Shown here: positions 23,731-35,005 of the stretch, in pieces
How the letters are laid out: each line of letters begins with the position of its first letter
Numbering within the stretch: the stretch's first letter is position 1
NCBI GenBank assembly: GCA_963930775.1
Contig: OZ005691.1
Span: forward strand, 6,135,000 to 6,198,999
Direction of reading: 5' to 3'
From: Cliona cf. orientalis
Lineage: Eukaryota; Porifera; Demospongiae; Clionaida; Clionaidae
Length of the DNA: 64,000 nucleotides
Program-made: the position numbers and the translations under genes
Notes under the pieces: generated by a model
The model's input: only the letters and a program-made list of their open reading frames with translations
What the model was told of the DNA's origin: nothing
Databases searched by the model: none

Positions 23731-25218
23731 ACTGCACATGCGCAAACTCGACGTAACTGTTTGGTATTGTTTGGTGGGATATCATTTTCGAGAAAGCTGC
23801 TTCTGCTTCTGCTGCGTAGATGGTCATGACCAGGAGTGATTCTTCAGCTCCACCTGATTGTGGATTCATGGGTAAGTCTGTCTTTGTGTGCTGCATAATC
23901 CAGAGGGAGCCTGGGGTACTTGCCACATAGCATGCGGGTCCAAGTTGACTTGACCTACATAATATTCATGTATGATCTATGAGCATAAAAAAATTCATAG
24001 GTATTATATTATGTGAGCTAAAAATGCTGCAACAACACACATTAAATAACTAGAACTCTGCAGAGCACATACCACATGCACATATTGCACAATCTATAGA
24101 TCTACTTTTGTGTGTATGGGGAAAAAGTACTGAGTAGAAATGCTACTTAGGGCTCCTGGTGATATTAGCCAAAAAAATCACTGACTCTCTCTCTGCACCA
24201 GATCTAGACTAGGTAGATATAGCTATCTTACATTCTGATTCAATAGGGATAGCTAGCAGCCAAATGTATTATGCTACTAGCATTATTGACGATCTTTACT
24301 TCATAAAATTTGTTATGTGCATGAGCAGAAAGCACAAGGCCTACATGCATAATGCATTGAGTGGGCACTGTCGATAGGGGCAGTTATGATTCGAAGGCTA
24401 ACAAAAAGGCACTATTTGTGATGCTCATGGACCATGTCCCTCGATTCAAAGCACACTGAAGCCCGTTTTTTGCCAAAATTTAATGCAACTGAAATATTGC
24501 TTACGAGTCAGTTAGGTGCATCGAGAGATGGCAATTTTTGTGCTAACAACGACAACGATGACACAACTGATTACTTTACCCCTTGCACACGCGCACATGC
24601 ATGCGTGCAGGGTAAGGCCATACCTATTTGATCTTCTGTTGCGCGGGCAGAAAATGGCTTGCAAGTCAGATCGGTAAGTCGATTTAAAAATAAAAATGAT
24701 AGTCATGTGACCAATGGTTTCTATGGAAACAATGAAAGTCAGAATCTTTCATTTGCTATTTGTACAAGTTCTCCAAAAGAGACTTCCCAGTTGTACCTAG
24801 CTCGATTGTTAGTCCCCTTTAAACATTAAGCAACATCTACAATGCCATGTCATGCCATGTAGTAACAAAACATTGCAGCAACGGGTATTGCACAAATTTG
24901 CAAAGTCCAGCTATATATCTTTACATTTGTACATAATTTTTTTGCTAATGTGGTAAAGGTTTCCAATAATCATTAGTATAGGCCAATACTTAATTTTGCC
25001 AATGGATGCATTTTGCCAAAAAAGTAATAGCATGCTCAATTTCAAACTTTACTGAATGGGATGCGTAATCATTATTACTAGTCCTCAGTTTCTATGGTGA
25101 TACATTACTAAACCTAGCTAGTATATACACGCAATGTAATTTAGCTGATATAGTTCTATTATGTATATTACTGGTTTTTTTTTGTATTGTCTGGACAGTT
25201 TCTGTGAGTCTAGGGACT
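23731..25218. other. Intergenic, no gene seen
   Basis: Only short unrecognised ORFs. Positions 24045-24125 carry an interspersed repeat (AGAACTCTGCAGAGCACATA) also seen near 6230, 12600, 20215 and 47870. Confidence 0.4.
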
Positions 25219-26117
25219 TTACTTGACATAAATTTCAACCAGCTCTACTGGAGTATTTTCAAGATTTGCAGAATTAAGCGAACACAGTCTGACTTCCAGA
25301 TCAGCATTACTTGACTGAGGTAGTTGTTTACAAAACCACGGTGGATTGTTGAATGTGCAGCATGTGCTAGTTAGACCACAACCTTGACCGTCCCACAGGG
25401 GATCATCAGCATGAAAGGTACGACTGCTCCAACTTTGATTTGGTGGCACACCAGTCTCTCAGAAGTAATCATTGCCAACAAATGATGGTGATGGTGTGGT
25501 ATTGGGAAGTGATGGGTCGGTACAGGAACATTTGCTTACACTACCACCACTTGCCTCATGTAATGCATTTGCAAATGTCCAAATATGTTGTCGTGGATTT
25601 CCGTAAGTCAGACTCACTCCATCAACATAGCGTTCATCAATAGTACGCCCTCCACTATCAAAGAATGCTTCTGGTTGTCCAAACTGATATCCAATGATTT
25701 TTCCACAGACCTGAGAGTACCGAATGCCTTGAGTAGGGAACATAGCTGAATAACACGAGTGGTAGCTAGCAATAGAAGGTCTAGCACAGGATCTTCTTGG
25801 AGTAGTAATGAGCTCCCAAGCTGGTGGACAAGTCTGTGTTGGGTCGGACATATTGAGATAGGCAGCTCTTCTCCATCCAGGACACCACAGCTACAGGCTC
25901 CATATCCTGGCCCAATCCCCAACTCGGAGAGTACACTACTGTTGATAAGTGAATGGATGTCTTGCTCAATAGCTTTCCTCAAATCCTGTGTATCTGGACA
26001 TATTCCTGCTCCAGCTCCTGCAACTGATCTAAGAGTATAGTTTAGTGAAAACTGTTGACAACCAACATAGCTACATGTAGCTACAACTAGGAGGAAGATT
26101 ACCCTCATGATTCCCAT
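25219..26117 (-). pseudogene. Secreted Cys-rich protein gene, broken by a frameshift and a TGA
   Basis: Starts at the ATG at 26117 with a signal peptide (MGIMRVIFLLVVATCSYVG). The first frame runs to GYGACSCG (about 25885). Homology then continues one base out of frame as PGWRRAAYLNMSDPTQTCP, consistent with loss of one G in the GGTGTCCTGG stretch. The second frame continues (CYSAMFPTQGIRYSQVCGK, YVDGVSLTYGNPRQHIWTFA, PSFVGNDYF) to a TGA at 25459, where the family has a cysteine. The same frame goes on without further stops (ETGVPPNQSWSSRTFHADD, CCTFNNPPWFCKQLP) to VELVEIYVK. I recognise this as a recurring secreted family in sponge and cnidarian gene sets with no known function. The body of the ORF is otherwise well kept, so the damage is recent, or one lesion is a sequence error. 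Confidence 0.75.
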
Positions 26118-26896
26118 TTTTGTGTAACACTGCTAAGCCTTACTATAGACCGGGCAGAGGCGGCTGGGGGTAGTTCAGTTTGGGGATGGGGGGTGGGGGG
26201 AGGCAGAGCCAGTCAAATAGATATTGATATTAGTACATACATAGAACATACAATGTCATATTATAATATAATATAGTAGCCTTCCACTTTGGGCCCCCCC
26301 CCCTCCTGTTCCACCTCCCCTGAGAGGGTAATCTTTTTCTGCCAAATGTATCAGACACGTAGACTAGCTACTTTCTGAAAATGTGCACAATCATTTTTGA
26401 AACTATAACAAAGACCCATCACAATTGTTAGGTAGCTAATGTTAAAAATAACATGCCAATGATGAAAAGACCTCTTAATTATGACCATGCATGGTTATTT
26501 GCACGGCAAAAAAAAACAAGTTATATATAGTCATCTTGTAGACCACTGCATATTACACACATGTGATGACTGGATACACATTGTAGATGACACACACTAA
26601 TCGTAGATGTTGCCTAATCTCAAGGAGCTATGCGCTCCATGAGGTTTGACAAGAAAATCAGTTATTGCCTTCCTGTACATGCATATTATCACCAGCAGGG
26701 GCAGATCTTTGAGGGGTGAGACTAGAGATAATCCTTCATAATCAAGGAGCTATTGCTCCATAAGGTTTGATAAGAAAATCAGTTATTGCCTTCCTGTACA
26801 TATTATCACCAGCATATTATTACACGCATGTGATGACTCTCCAGTTCATATGACTGTAAGGCATGGCCATTAGTGTAAAAGCCAGCTTCGTGATAT
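26118..26896. repeat. Intergenic with an 80-bp tandem duplication
   Basis: About 26620-26697 and 26738-26820 are direct copies (GAAAATCAGTTATTGCCTTC, TATTATCACCAGCA). Each copy contains a small hairpin (AAGGAGCTAT...CTCCAT). The flanking CATGTGATGACT words at 26560 and 26828 are also duplicated. No gene is seen. Confidence 0.6.
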
Positions 26897-27117
26897 TACC
26901 GTATAGCCGGAAATATTGGCGGGAATTAAATTTGGTGGTTGAGCCCCAAATCGCTATTACAAGAATATTGGCGGATTTAAATTTGGCGGTTCGGTACGGG
27001 ATCGCCATATGTATATATGCGATAGGAAATTTTGGCGGATTTTTAATTTGGTGGTTGTAATATAGACCGCCAAACCGCCAAATTTAATTCCCCGTCAAAT
27101 TTTCCGGCTATACGGTA
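26897..27117. mobile_element. Palindromic MITE, TACCGTA group (TTGGCGG type)
   Basis: Ends TACCGTATAGCCGGAAATAT and TTTTCCGGCTATACGGTA. Internally AATTTGGCGG and AAATTTGGTGG words appear in both orientations. 221 bp. Confidence 0.8.
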
Positions 27118-27599
27118 TATTATATCAATCCTGGGAAATAATAGAGGTGGCAACAACCATGCGGACAAAAAAAAACGTTGAGCAAAGCGTGCGGGCTTCA
27201 CAGGTGACACTTGTGTCAAGAATATGAAAGAACTGAAACTTTCAAAAGACGAACCAGGATTTTAATTTCATGAAGAGCAAATTTAACGTTAGCGCAGCAA
27301 TGTTCTCCACAACATACACGTACAAGGCACATCGGTCCCCCTACTATTTCGCTTGGGGAGAACACTGTACAGACTGAGTGATCGTTATTGCCTACGATAA
27401 TACTGTAGTGGATTTGCTAATCAAGCTGTTGACTAAATTCTATGTGATGCTAATTGTTATGGTTCATTTTATCTGTGCTGTTAAGTTTTGGATAGCTAAG
27501 TCGATCTGTACTATGTATAAAATAAATTCCTGCTGGAGTAAGCTATAGAATAACCCTGACTGTCACCTATTATTTATTTCAAGTATCACCTATATCAAA

Positions 27600-28442
27600 A
27601 TGAAAGATCTCTATTTGTATCTCCTGCCCTGCAGCTGGTTAGAGGATACCGATGTGACAACCAGACCATTCATATTTTCCACCATTGCTATCACTGCTGT
27701 TGTCTATGCACTTGTATTCTTCATTGTGTGCATAGTCTCGTTCTTCTTGGAGAGATTTCGGGCTCTTAATGGTATGGACAGGTTTACCTGGTGGGCTAAA
27801 GGCACAAAGATATTCTACTGTCCTATCCCCATTTTCACTGGATTGTGGTACCTGCTAGTGGATGATACTCTCAAAGACGATGTAGTCAATGGAACAACAA
27901 AGACTGCCTTTGTTGCCATATACATACACGTTGGTTTCAACCTCTTTGACAGCATTCTGATGGCGGTGGGAAAGCTTCTTTATGGCAACCGATTCAGTAC
28001 CGCGTTATTCATTCATCATTTTGCCATCCTCAATCTATATAGTGTTGCTACATACTACAATGGGAAGGGACAATACTTATCCATGCTTGGATTCATAAAT
28101 GAGATGGCAGGACCACTTTCTTATGCCAATTGGATGCTGGCTAAAGCAAAGCTTTCTCATCTCTCCATCTGGAGGGTGAATCAACAAATTTCAGTCTACT
28201 TGTGGTGTTTTCAATCAATGCTGGAAATCTATTTCTTCTACACAGTCATTACAAATTGGAGCCACATTTGGAAGGAGTTACCAATACCACTACTGATTAC
28301 AGCTTCCTTCAGTGTTTTACTGACGTCTCTTGGGCTAAATCCTCACTGGACAAAGGCAGAAGCCAAGAGATTGTATAGACTGTATGGTCGAAAGATCTCG
28401 TTCTATTACAAAACCTTAAGAAAGAACTTGAACAAAACCTAA
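27600..28442 (+). CDS. TLC-domain (TRAM/LAG1/CLN8) multi-pass membrane protein
   Basis: Intronless 280-codon ORF from an ATG. Hydrophobic segments lie at about residues 25-48, 78-90, 103-125, 135-155, 195-215 and 228-245. The core fits the TLC fold: VGFNLFDSILMAVGKLLYG, then FIHHFAILNLYSVATYY with the paired His, then GFINEMAGPLSYANWMLAKA with the conserved Glu and Pro. TLC proteins act in the ER and plasma membrane on ceramide or phospholipid metabolism. The lack of a Lag1 catalytic HH-DD pattern suggests a TLCD/CLN8-like member rather than a ceramide synthase (inference). The C-terminus is basic (RLYGRKISFYYKTLRKNLNK). A decayed copy follows at 29497. Confidence 0.8.
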   Translation: MKDLYLYLLPCSWLEDTDVTTRPFIFSTIAITAVVYALVFFIVCIVSFFLERFRALNGMDRFTWWAKGTKIFYCPIPIFTGLWYLLVDDTLKDDVVNGTTKTAFVAIYIHVGFNLFDSILMAVGKLLYGNRFSTALFIHHFAILNLYSVATYYNGKGQYLSMLGFINEMAGPLSYANWMLAKAKLSHLSIWRVNQQISVYLWCFQSMLEIYFFYTVITNWSHIWKELPIPLLITASFSVLLTSLGLNPHWTKAEAKRLYRLYGRKISFYYKTLRKNLNKT

Positions 28443-28892
28443 TCTGAATCCATGGACCTGTGTACTCTTTCTTCTGCATAATATAATATAGCTAGTTGAA
28501 ACCGTCTTTCAGTCACCTACCTGTATTACCATTTATCGTCTTCAATGGCACATGATCTCTTCAATTTTCCCTGAAATTGAATATTGTTTCTGGCCACCTG
28601 CCTGTCTACATTGTCTGTTATTGTTGGTACAATATTAGCTACACAATGCAAAGATGCACATGCATAAACTTTCATAGATGTAGCTACAGCCAGCCATCTA
28701 TAATTATTTTCATGAGGGAATTTACATGCAGGATTCATGAACACAGAAAGATTTTGTGGGCAAGAAAAAAATTATGCAAATTGATCAAAAGAACCTGGGT
28801 CTCTTGATAAATTTAATCCGTGCACAAAAAAATGCGCTCAACCTATAGCTACAAGTATTTGCAAACAATAGGCCAAATACTATGCAAGGGTA
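28443..28892. other. 3' flank of the TLC gene
   Basis: No gene seen. It probably contains the 3' UTR. No clear AATAAA signal near the stop was identified. Confidence 0.35.
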
Positions 28893-29329
28893 TACCGTAT
28901 GGCGGGTAATTTTCGTAGGGTGCTAATTTTCGTTATTTTCGTGGTTGACTTGGCAGTCACGAAATTTTCCCACCCATGAAAATTAATGCCTATGAGTCCA
29001 TGATGATGGGCGTCACCACAAACATCGTAGCAGTGCGGCCAACACCTCCCAGTATTAGCAGCAACAGTAGTCATTGTTATCCAGCTGATAGCATCTTCGA
29101 TACTAACGTTCTTCTAAGTTCTACCTCATGCTATTTGTCCAAGTCTCTGTAGGTATGGCTTAGTAGAAGATTGCGAGCAAGTGTATCGATTACATCATTG
29201 CTTGTGCAGCAGTGCCACACCCCTGGACTGGTTGCTGTCACGAAATTTAAAACCATGAAAATTAATTTTGAGGGCCTTTTTGGACTTTCCATGAAATTAG
29301 CCCCCACAAAAATTATCCGCCATAAGGTA
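28893..29329. mobile_element. Palindromic MITE, TACCGTA group (type 3)
   Basis: Left end TACCGTATGGCGGGTAATTT; right end ATTATCCGCCATAAGGTA. About 437 bp. The interior matches the element at 58554-59014 in inverted orientation, including the CAGCAGTGCCACACCCCTGG stretch. Short ORFs inside (28880-29074) are by-products. Confidence 0.8.
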
Positions 29330-29496
29330 GCTAATTAAATCACACATGGCTATCTATAGATGCATGGCTACATAATAATTATCTGGAATGTTATCAATCT
29401 TTTCATTTTGTGATTTAGCGTGTGAATTGAACATAGTCATCCAGCATTGCTATTATTGTAAGTACTAGCTATTTCTGACAGTCTTTAATTATCAGA

Positions 29497-30477
29497 ATGA
29501 AAGATCTCTTCTTGTATCTCCTACCCTGGCTAGAGGATACTGATGTGACAACATGGTCATTCATATTTTCCACCATTGCTATCACTGTTGTGTCCTATAC
29601 ACTTCTAATTAGCCTCATGTGCATTGTCTCACTCTTCTCGGATAAATTTGCTCTTGGTGATATGGATAAGTTTCTCTGGTGTATTAAAGTCCCCAAGATG
29701 TTCTACTGTCCTAGCTATCCCTATTTTCACTGGATTATGGTAGCTACCTGCTAGTGGACGATACTCTCAAGGACGACATAGTCAATGGAATGACAAAAAC
29801 TGTCTTTCTTGATACATACATGTTGGTTTCAATTTCTGTGACAGCATTATAATAATAAGTGGGGAAGCTTCTTTATGGTAACCGATTATTATTCATTCAT
29901 CATTTTATCACCATCAATATTTGTTGTCTTTGTATCTACTACAACGGGAAGGGATAATACATTTGTATGATTTCTTTTGTGGAAGAGATGACAGGTCCTC
30001 TTTCTTATCTCAGCTGGATACTGGCTAAAGCAAAGCTTACTCATCACGATACTGGAATTCTACATGATACCGTAGATTGCAAAATTTTTACCATTAAAAA
30101 ATTTTCGTCAATGATCCTTTTCCGATGAAAATTAAATACGCGAAATATTTTGTGTAATATACATTGTGTATGTCGACCTATACCTATTTTGGTCACTAAA
30201 ATCTGACGACGAAATTTAGACTACACAAAAAAATTTACAAGTGAAATGTTTTACCGGCGAAAATATCCCGATCTATGGTAATCATGAATTGGAATTATGT
30301 TTCAAATGAGATGCCTATACCACTTCTTTCTTTAGTGTGTTACTGGTGAGTTGTGGGTTAACTCCTCACTGGACCAAGGAGGAAGCCAAGAGGCTGTACA
30401 GACAATAATATAGTCGAAATATCTCATTCTATAATAATAACGGCATTATTATGAAATCTGAACAAGACTCTGATCTA
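29497..30477 (+). pseudogene. TLC-domain gene pseudogene
   Basis: Begins at an ATG with MKDLFLYLLPWLEDTDVTTW, close to the start of the gene at 27600. It then shows many frameshifts and stops, the first stop at 29752-29754. Homology resumes in pieces: LLYGNR, an EEMTGPLSYLSWILAKAKL-like stretch near 29980, and a C-terminal NPHWTKAEAKRLYR-like stretch (TPHWTKEEAKRLYRQ) near 30360. A 213-bp MITE (30068-30280) splits the segment before the last helix. A tandem duplicate that decayed. Confidence 0.85.
30068..30280. mobile_element. MITE inserted in the TLC pseudogene (TACCGTA group)
   Basis: Ends TACCGTAGATTGCAAAATTT and CCCGATCTATGGTA, inverted and imperfect. Internal GAAAATTAAATACGCGAAA words resemble the other members of the group. 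Homology to the TLC gene stops at its left end and resumes after its right end, which fixes the borders. Confidence 0.75.
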
Positions 30478-31495
30478 AATTCATAATTTAGATTCTTCAA
30501 GCCACCATTCAAGACCAGGCATCTAGTGATCCATGTATTTTATGTAGGTGAATATTCATAATAATAATATTATAGTTATAGACTAATATTAATTAGGATA
30601 TGGTTGCCATAGCGTTTTAATGGTACCAGTAGTGCTTTACTGTATAGCGGGTAACTTAGGCGAGTAATGAGTTTAGCAAAATGGCTCTCCGTTGGTATTG
30701 GCAATGTTTAAATTTGGTCGTCTGAATCCTTATACTGCCATAGGTGCACATGAGGTAAGTTCAATTGGCATAATAGATTCCTGAAGGAGAAGATCAGGAC
30801 ACGTAACTAGGCACCCATTTGAATTTTGCTAGGTGTGCAGAACAGTAGCTAATATAATATCAGCGTACTTGTGGCAGGCTTGTTATCTTATCAAATTTTC
30901 TGCTTTGGTCAAAGTGATGACCTCACATTCCTGATGCTGCAATATACCAGGACAGGAAACAACTATCCAATAATTATTATATTTTACATCCAATAGTTAT
31001 TAAATGTTACAGTAGTTACGTATGAAAGACATAACATAACGTAAGCATACTGAGCACATTAATTTTTGTTAGATAGAAAGCTTACACAGATTGAATAATA
31101 CTGGTAACAGAAGCTGCATATGCATATTCTTCCTAATATTTATACTATCAAAGTGTGATACTGTGGGCCAATTAGAGTTAAATTTTAGCCACTGTGTGTA
31201 TCATATAGCAACATAACACAATTATGTAGCCATGGAGCAATTATCAGCGTTAGTCGCTAATACTTAGTCTACCATTGTCAAAATTTAATTAGCTATACTT
31301 CAGAAGGCTCTGTCTCACATATCAACTATGGTATATAGTAGCCCTCATTTCCAATTATAACAGCTAGCTAATTTATAAGCTAATTTATAGGATTTTACCT
31401 AGTAGTAGATGTACGTGCGCAAACATCATGCGCTTTTTTCACACTTGTCTTCATCTAGCCCTATTTAAGCTTCGTTCCAGGTCAATATCAATAAT
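30478..31495. other. Intergenic, no gene seen
   Basis: AT-rich. A partial TATAGCGGGTAACTTAGGCG word at about 30642 resembles a TACCGTA-group end, but no partner end is seen. Confidence 0.4.
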
Positions 31496-33020
31496 TTGTG
31501 CGTGAAATCAAGATCACCAAGTGAAAATGACAACTGGAGAAGAGATCATCACCCATCCTCTTCACAAGGCAGTGCCCTAGACATCCTTGTTGGCGCTGGG
31601 ATCAACCGTGCTGCCACCAAGCAGATACTTGGCCTGGTACCGAGCACAACAACAAATCCGGTCTCAACGAGGAAAACTCGGGCAACAACAAAGCGAGCAG
31701 AGCTTGATGACGATGATGGAGGGCTTTAGCCAGAGGCTAAACGAGTTGGATCCAAGGTTGAGTCAACCGACGGAGCAGCAGGCAGCAGGACCTCCACCGA
31801 GGTACCGCCTTCACCCACACCCTCCTCTGCCAGTCACACTGACAATCCTAAGTCTAGCTTTGTACCCATGCCCTGGGCTGATCATCAGCTCAATGAGCCT
31901 TTGAATCTGCCGCCTGTTCAATGGCCTGATGACGAGGCCAGGAGTTGGAGTCACTCCGGAGACAACGTCATTCCTTCAAGCTTGCTTTAGTAAACCACTA
32001 AACAACTCTGCCAGGCAAAGGCTTCGCAAAACAGTGAGCAGTGGCGTAGCTAGAGCTAGGAGTCTGGTAGGGCACAAATATGGTAAATGGTCACTTGTAG
32101 TGCTACGTAAGTTTGACCACATCCCAAATTAATACTGCTGAATCTCAATCTTTAGCCTACAATCTGGATTAATTCTGCCCTATTCTCATAGAATTGAAGG
32201 GCTGACACAATCAACGGTTAAGTAGTAAGCATTACTAGAACAAAGTTGGTCGGGCCTGGCCCTACTAGGCCCACCCCTGGCTACGCCACTGACAGTGAGT
32301 ATTCCCAAAGTGGACATCACTAAATGCCCAAAGTTGGTGAAAAGAAGTGTCTCAAAGGAGACAAAGGACACCAATACTACCCTAGCCAGGATGCAAATCC
32401 TGGCTCTTGACGTGGTGACACCTCTGGTGCACATTCTGGAGTCCGCCAAGAATGGCAAGCTAACCAGTGACACCTCCAAGAAGACATCAAATTGGCACTT
32501 TGAAAGAACGATGAGGTGTATCAGAAAGTAGTATCATGCATGCAATCGTGCCCCAACATTCTTGCTCATCTACAATTATCAACAATCTGCAGACCAGGGG
32601 TATAGTCCCCATGGCTCAGATATTCGCGAAGCAAGCAGTCTCAGGCTAACACACTGTATGGAAAATTGGAGACAAATAACCCAAGACCAATGGGTTTTGG
32701 AAACATTTTGGGGCTATTGTATCCCCTTAATGTCTGAACTGCACCAGAGGCAACTGCCGAGACAGTTGTGTCTTTCGAAAGAAGGAGAAGGGTTCTGGAC
32801 GCAAAAATTCAGGAAATGTTGGAAAAGGGTGTGATTAAAGAAAGTTGGACAAATGGAAGGGGCTTCGTGTCCAATGTATTCCTAATGCCCAAGGAGGACA
32901 GGGTCAGAGACCCATGATAAACTTGAAGTTCAACGAGCACGTACATATGGAGCACTTCAAGATGGAAGGAATCCATGTGTTGAAAGATCTCTTAAGAACA
33001 AGGAGACTGGATGCACAGTG
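31496..33020 (+). mobile_element. Truncated DIRS-like retroelement
   Basis: Several broken frames in one order. First is a Gag-like part with SSQGSALDILVGAGINRAAT (31555-31615). Then comes TLARMQILALDVVTPLVHIL (about 32370-32430), typical of the region before the reverse transcriptase in DIRS-type elements. The start of a reverse transcriptase follows: EMLEKGVIKESWTNGRGFVS, FLMPKED, then MINLKFNEHVHMEHFKMEGI. Sequence after LKDLLR (about 33000) is unrelated, so the RT core, RNase H and any recombinase are missing. The DIRS assignment rests on the spacing and the HFKMEGI motif; a gypsy-like element is the alternative. Confidence 0.7.
32039..32291. mobile_element. Non-autonomous hAT element inside the DIRS-like element
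   Basis: Ends CAGTGGCGTAGCTAG and CTGGCTACGCCACTG. The element is flanked by perfect 8-bp target duplications ACAGTGAG (32031-32038 and 32292-32299). Removing it and one repeat rejoins the host frame (LRKTVS + IPKVDITKCP). Length 253 bp. An 8-bp duplication and CAGTGGCG ends are typical of hAT transposons. Confidence 0.92.
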
Positions 33021-33282
33021 GTGCTAAGAGATTGGAGGTTTGAATCTGCAGCCAATATGCAATCTGTTAGCACTGTATCCTAAGAGATATATTCACTATT
33101 CTGATAGTAATAATCATTGACAATATATACACGTGCAATCTCACAGCAAAATAGCTGGTGTTATTATTAAAATAGATTAGGGATGATCCACAGTTTGAAT
33201 CAACAATGTGCAATCTCTTAGCACAGTGTCCTAAGAGATTGAATTGCCTATGTGCAATCTCTTTGCACAATTGCACACATCT
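33020..33282. repeat. Repeated hairpin words at the end of the retroelement
   Basis: CAATCTCTTA and TAAGAGATTG pair around GCACAGTGTCC (33211-33241). Related words recur at 33019-33034 (GTGCTAAGAGATTGG), 33058-33090 and 33253-33267. These look like arms of a small foldback element that truncated the retroelement. Confidence 0.5.
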
Positions 33283-33848
33283 AAGGCCAAACAAACTTAA
33301 TTACTAGTTTCTCAGGCTTTCAAATCTCAAAACCCATGCGGGAGGCGGCTTTTTATTTTATTTTTTAGTGAAAAATGGGCGTGGCGATAATGGCCACGCC
33401 CATTTTCGCTAGTGCTGCACGTGGTTGATACACAAGCTAGTGCTGAAATACAAGGATTGAAATCGAACCAGAGAGAATATCTAGCCTAATAATCAAGTTT
33501 AGTTTATTTAGTAGAGAAAAGTTTCATCAGTCGTACTAACCTTGCAAGATGATAAGATTTAGCCTGCACCAGATGACGTCATCATCTTTGAAGAAAAACG
33601 CTAGCTAGCTGCTGGCTAAATACCACTTTCACGGAGACTTCAGTTGTGAGATGTCAACCAAACTGTCTCGAGATGCCAGAAAACAGTTAGTTTCATGGAC
33701 TCTTTACCATGTATATTCCAATTTTTGTCTGTTAATTAAATTAATTAGCACGTGACTGCTCACGTAAAAAATAAATAAAAAAGTCTTGCTTTCTCAAAAT
33801 TTGATGCGGGCGGGCCTGAGAAACTATTAATTAACTTTGCTTGGCCTA
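33283..33848. mobile_element. Foldback element with AAGGCC...GGCCTAA ends
   Basis: The left end (AAGGCCAAACAAACTTAATT, then TTTCTCAGGC) is repeated inverted at the right end (GCCTGAGAAACT, then AAGCTTGGCC-like TTTGCTTGGCCTAA). About 566 bp with no ORF. The inner GGGCGTGGCGATAATGGCCA stretch at 33376 also forms a hairpin. Confidence 0.6.
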
Positions 33849-33893
33849 ATGTGCAATGTCGAGTGACCTTCTGAGCCACCGTAACTATCCATA

Positions 33894-34057
33894 TACCGTG
33901 TTTATGCTAATAGAACGCAAGCTAAAAAAATAATTACGATTTTGAATTTTGGGCGATTTTCTGGTAAAGGTCGTCACGCCCTCCATTAAGCTAAATCCTA
34001 GAACGCGAATTTTCTTGCGCTAATTAGATCATGCGTTTTATTAGCATAAATACGGTA
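33894..34057. mobile_element. Palindromic MITE, TACCGTA group (short)
   Basis: Ends TACCGTGTTTATGCTAATAG and TTTATTAGCATAAATACGGTA. 164 bp. The ends continue into inverted internal AGAACGC and AAAATCG words. Confidence 0.75.
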
Positions 34058-34087
34058 AGTATCAGTTTTGAACAACAATATACAATA

Positions 34088-34646
34088 TACCGTACCCTCG
34101 CGAAAGAGGGCCCATGGGCGGTGCACCTTACATTGGGCCAAAATTGGGGGGTGGGTGGATATTCGAGGTATCAGTATTGCGTTTATACTCGAAAGAGCGC
34201 CCAGGTAAGTTACCCACGCTAGCTTCATAATTTGAATATAATAGTAGCAGCGGCTACTATTGATTTCAGCCTTATTCAAGCACGGTTACCAATCCAGAGC
34301 AAGGGCGGCCGCGATACTTCATCGTGTGTCGTTGAGTGCAGCCGTATTCGGTGGGCGTGGCTACGATCGCTATAAAATATAGCCGTGTACCATCGTTTAT
34401 TTGTGCTGAAACGTGGCATAAAGTTAGCTAGGCTTAGTTTTACGGCTGTTTAGCACGTTACTTATCGATCTTACATAGATTATTCGAAGTACAGTCCAGC
34501 CATTTCATGCATTTGAGCTGCACTTTCAAGGGCAGCTACGCATGGGCGCATATTCGAGTAAATACTAGACCTTAGCAGAAAATTGAGCCCAAAGTGGGGG
34601 GTGGGCCGATATTCCGTAGTGGGCCCTCTTTCGCGAGGGTACGGTA
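34088..34646. mobile_element. Palindromic MITE, TACCGTA group (CCTCGCGAAAGAGGGCC type)
   Basis: Ends TACCGTACCCTCGCGAAAGA and TCTTTCGCGAGGGTACGGTA, perfectly inverted; pairing continues through GGGGGTGGG(T/C)GGATATTC blocks. About 559 bp. It lies only 30 bp after the previous element. Confidence 0.82.
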
Positions 34647-34880
34647 CAAGCACCCATACAGTATATACAGGGTAACCCCTCTATAGGGATACCCCTGATA
34701 AATATGAGGATGTCTCCCTTATAAATCAGCTAGGATACTTAATGGGTTCCACTGTACTCACTCACGCACTCACAGTCTGTGATGATTCCACATTCAGTGT
34801 ACATGCCTTTGTACATTCAAACAAACAGTTTTACCCACCCATCAGTGCAATAGCTCTTGGTTAATTAGATCGGATACAGT

Positions 34881-34926
34881 ATTTTGTAACACTCTTCACA
34901 AATTTTGTAAAGAGTGTTATAAAATA
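34881..34926. repeat. Hairpin
   Basis: TTTTGTAACACTCTTCACAAA is followed by TTTTGTAAAGAGTGTTATAA, giving a stem around AACACTCTT / AAGAGTGTT. Confidence 0.7.
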
Positions 34927-34939
34927 CCTTGGTTTTGAG

Positions 34940-35005
34940 TCATGGCATCAGCTATACTCCAGGGTTTTATAATAAAGCCCTGGAGTACAGCTGATGCCAT
35001 GACTG
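34940..35005. repeat. Hairpin
   Basis: AGTCATGGCATCAGCTATAC at the left pairs with the right-hand GTACAGCTGATGCCATGACT; the stem includes CTCCAGGG / CCCTGGAG. It follows the hairpin at 34881-34926 directly. Confidence 0.75.
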
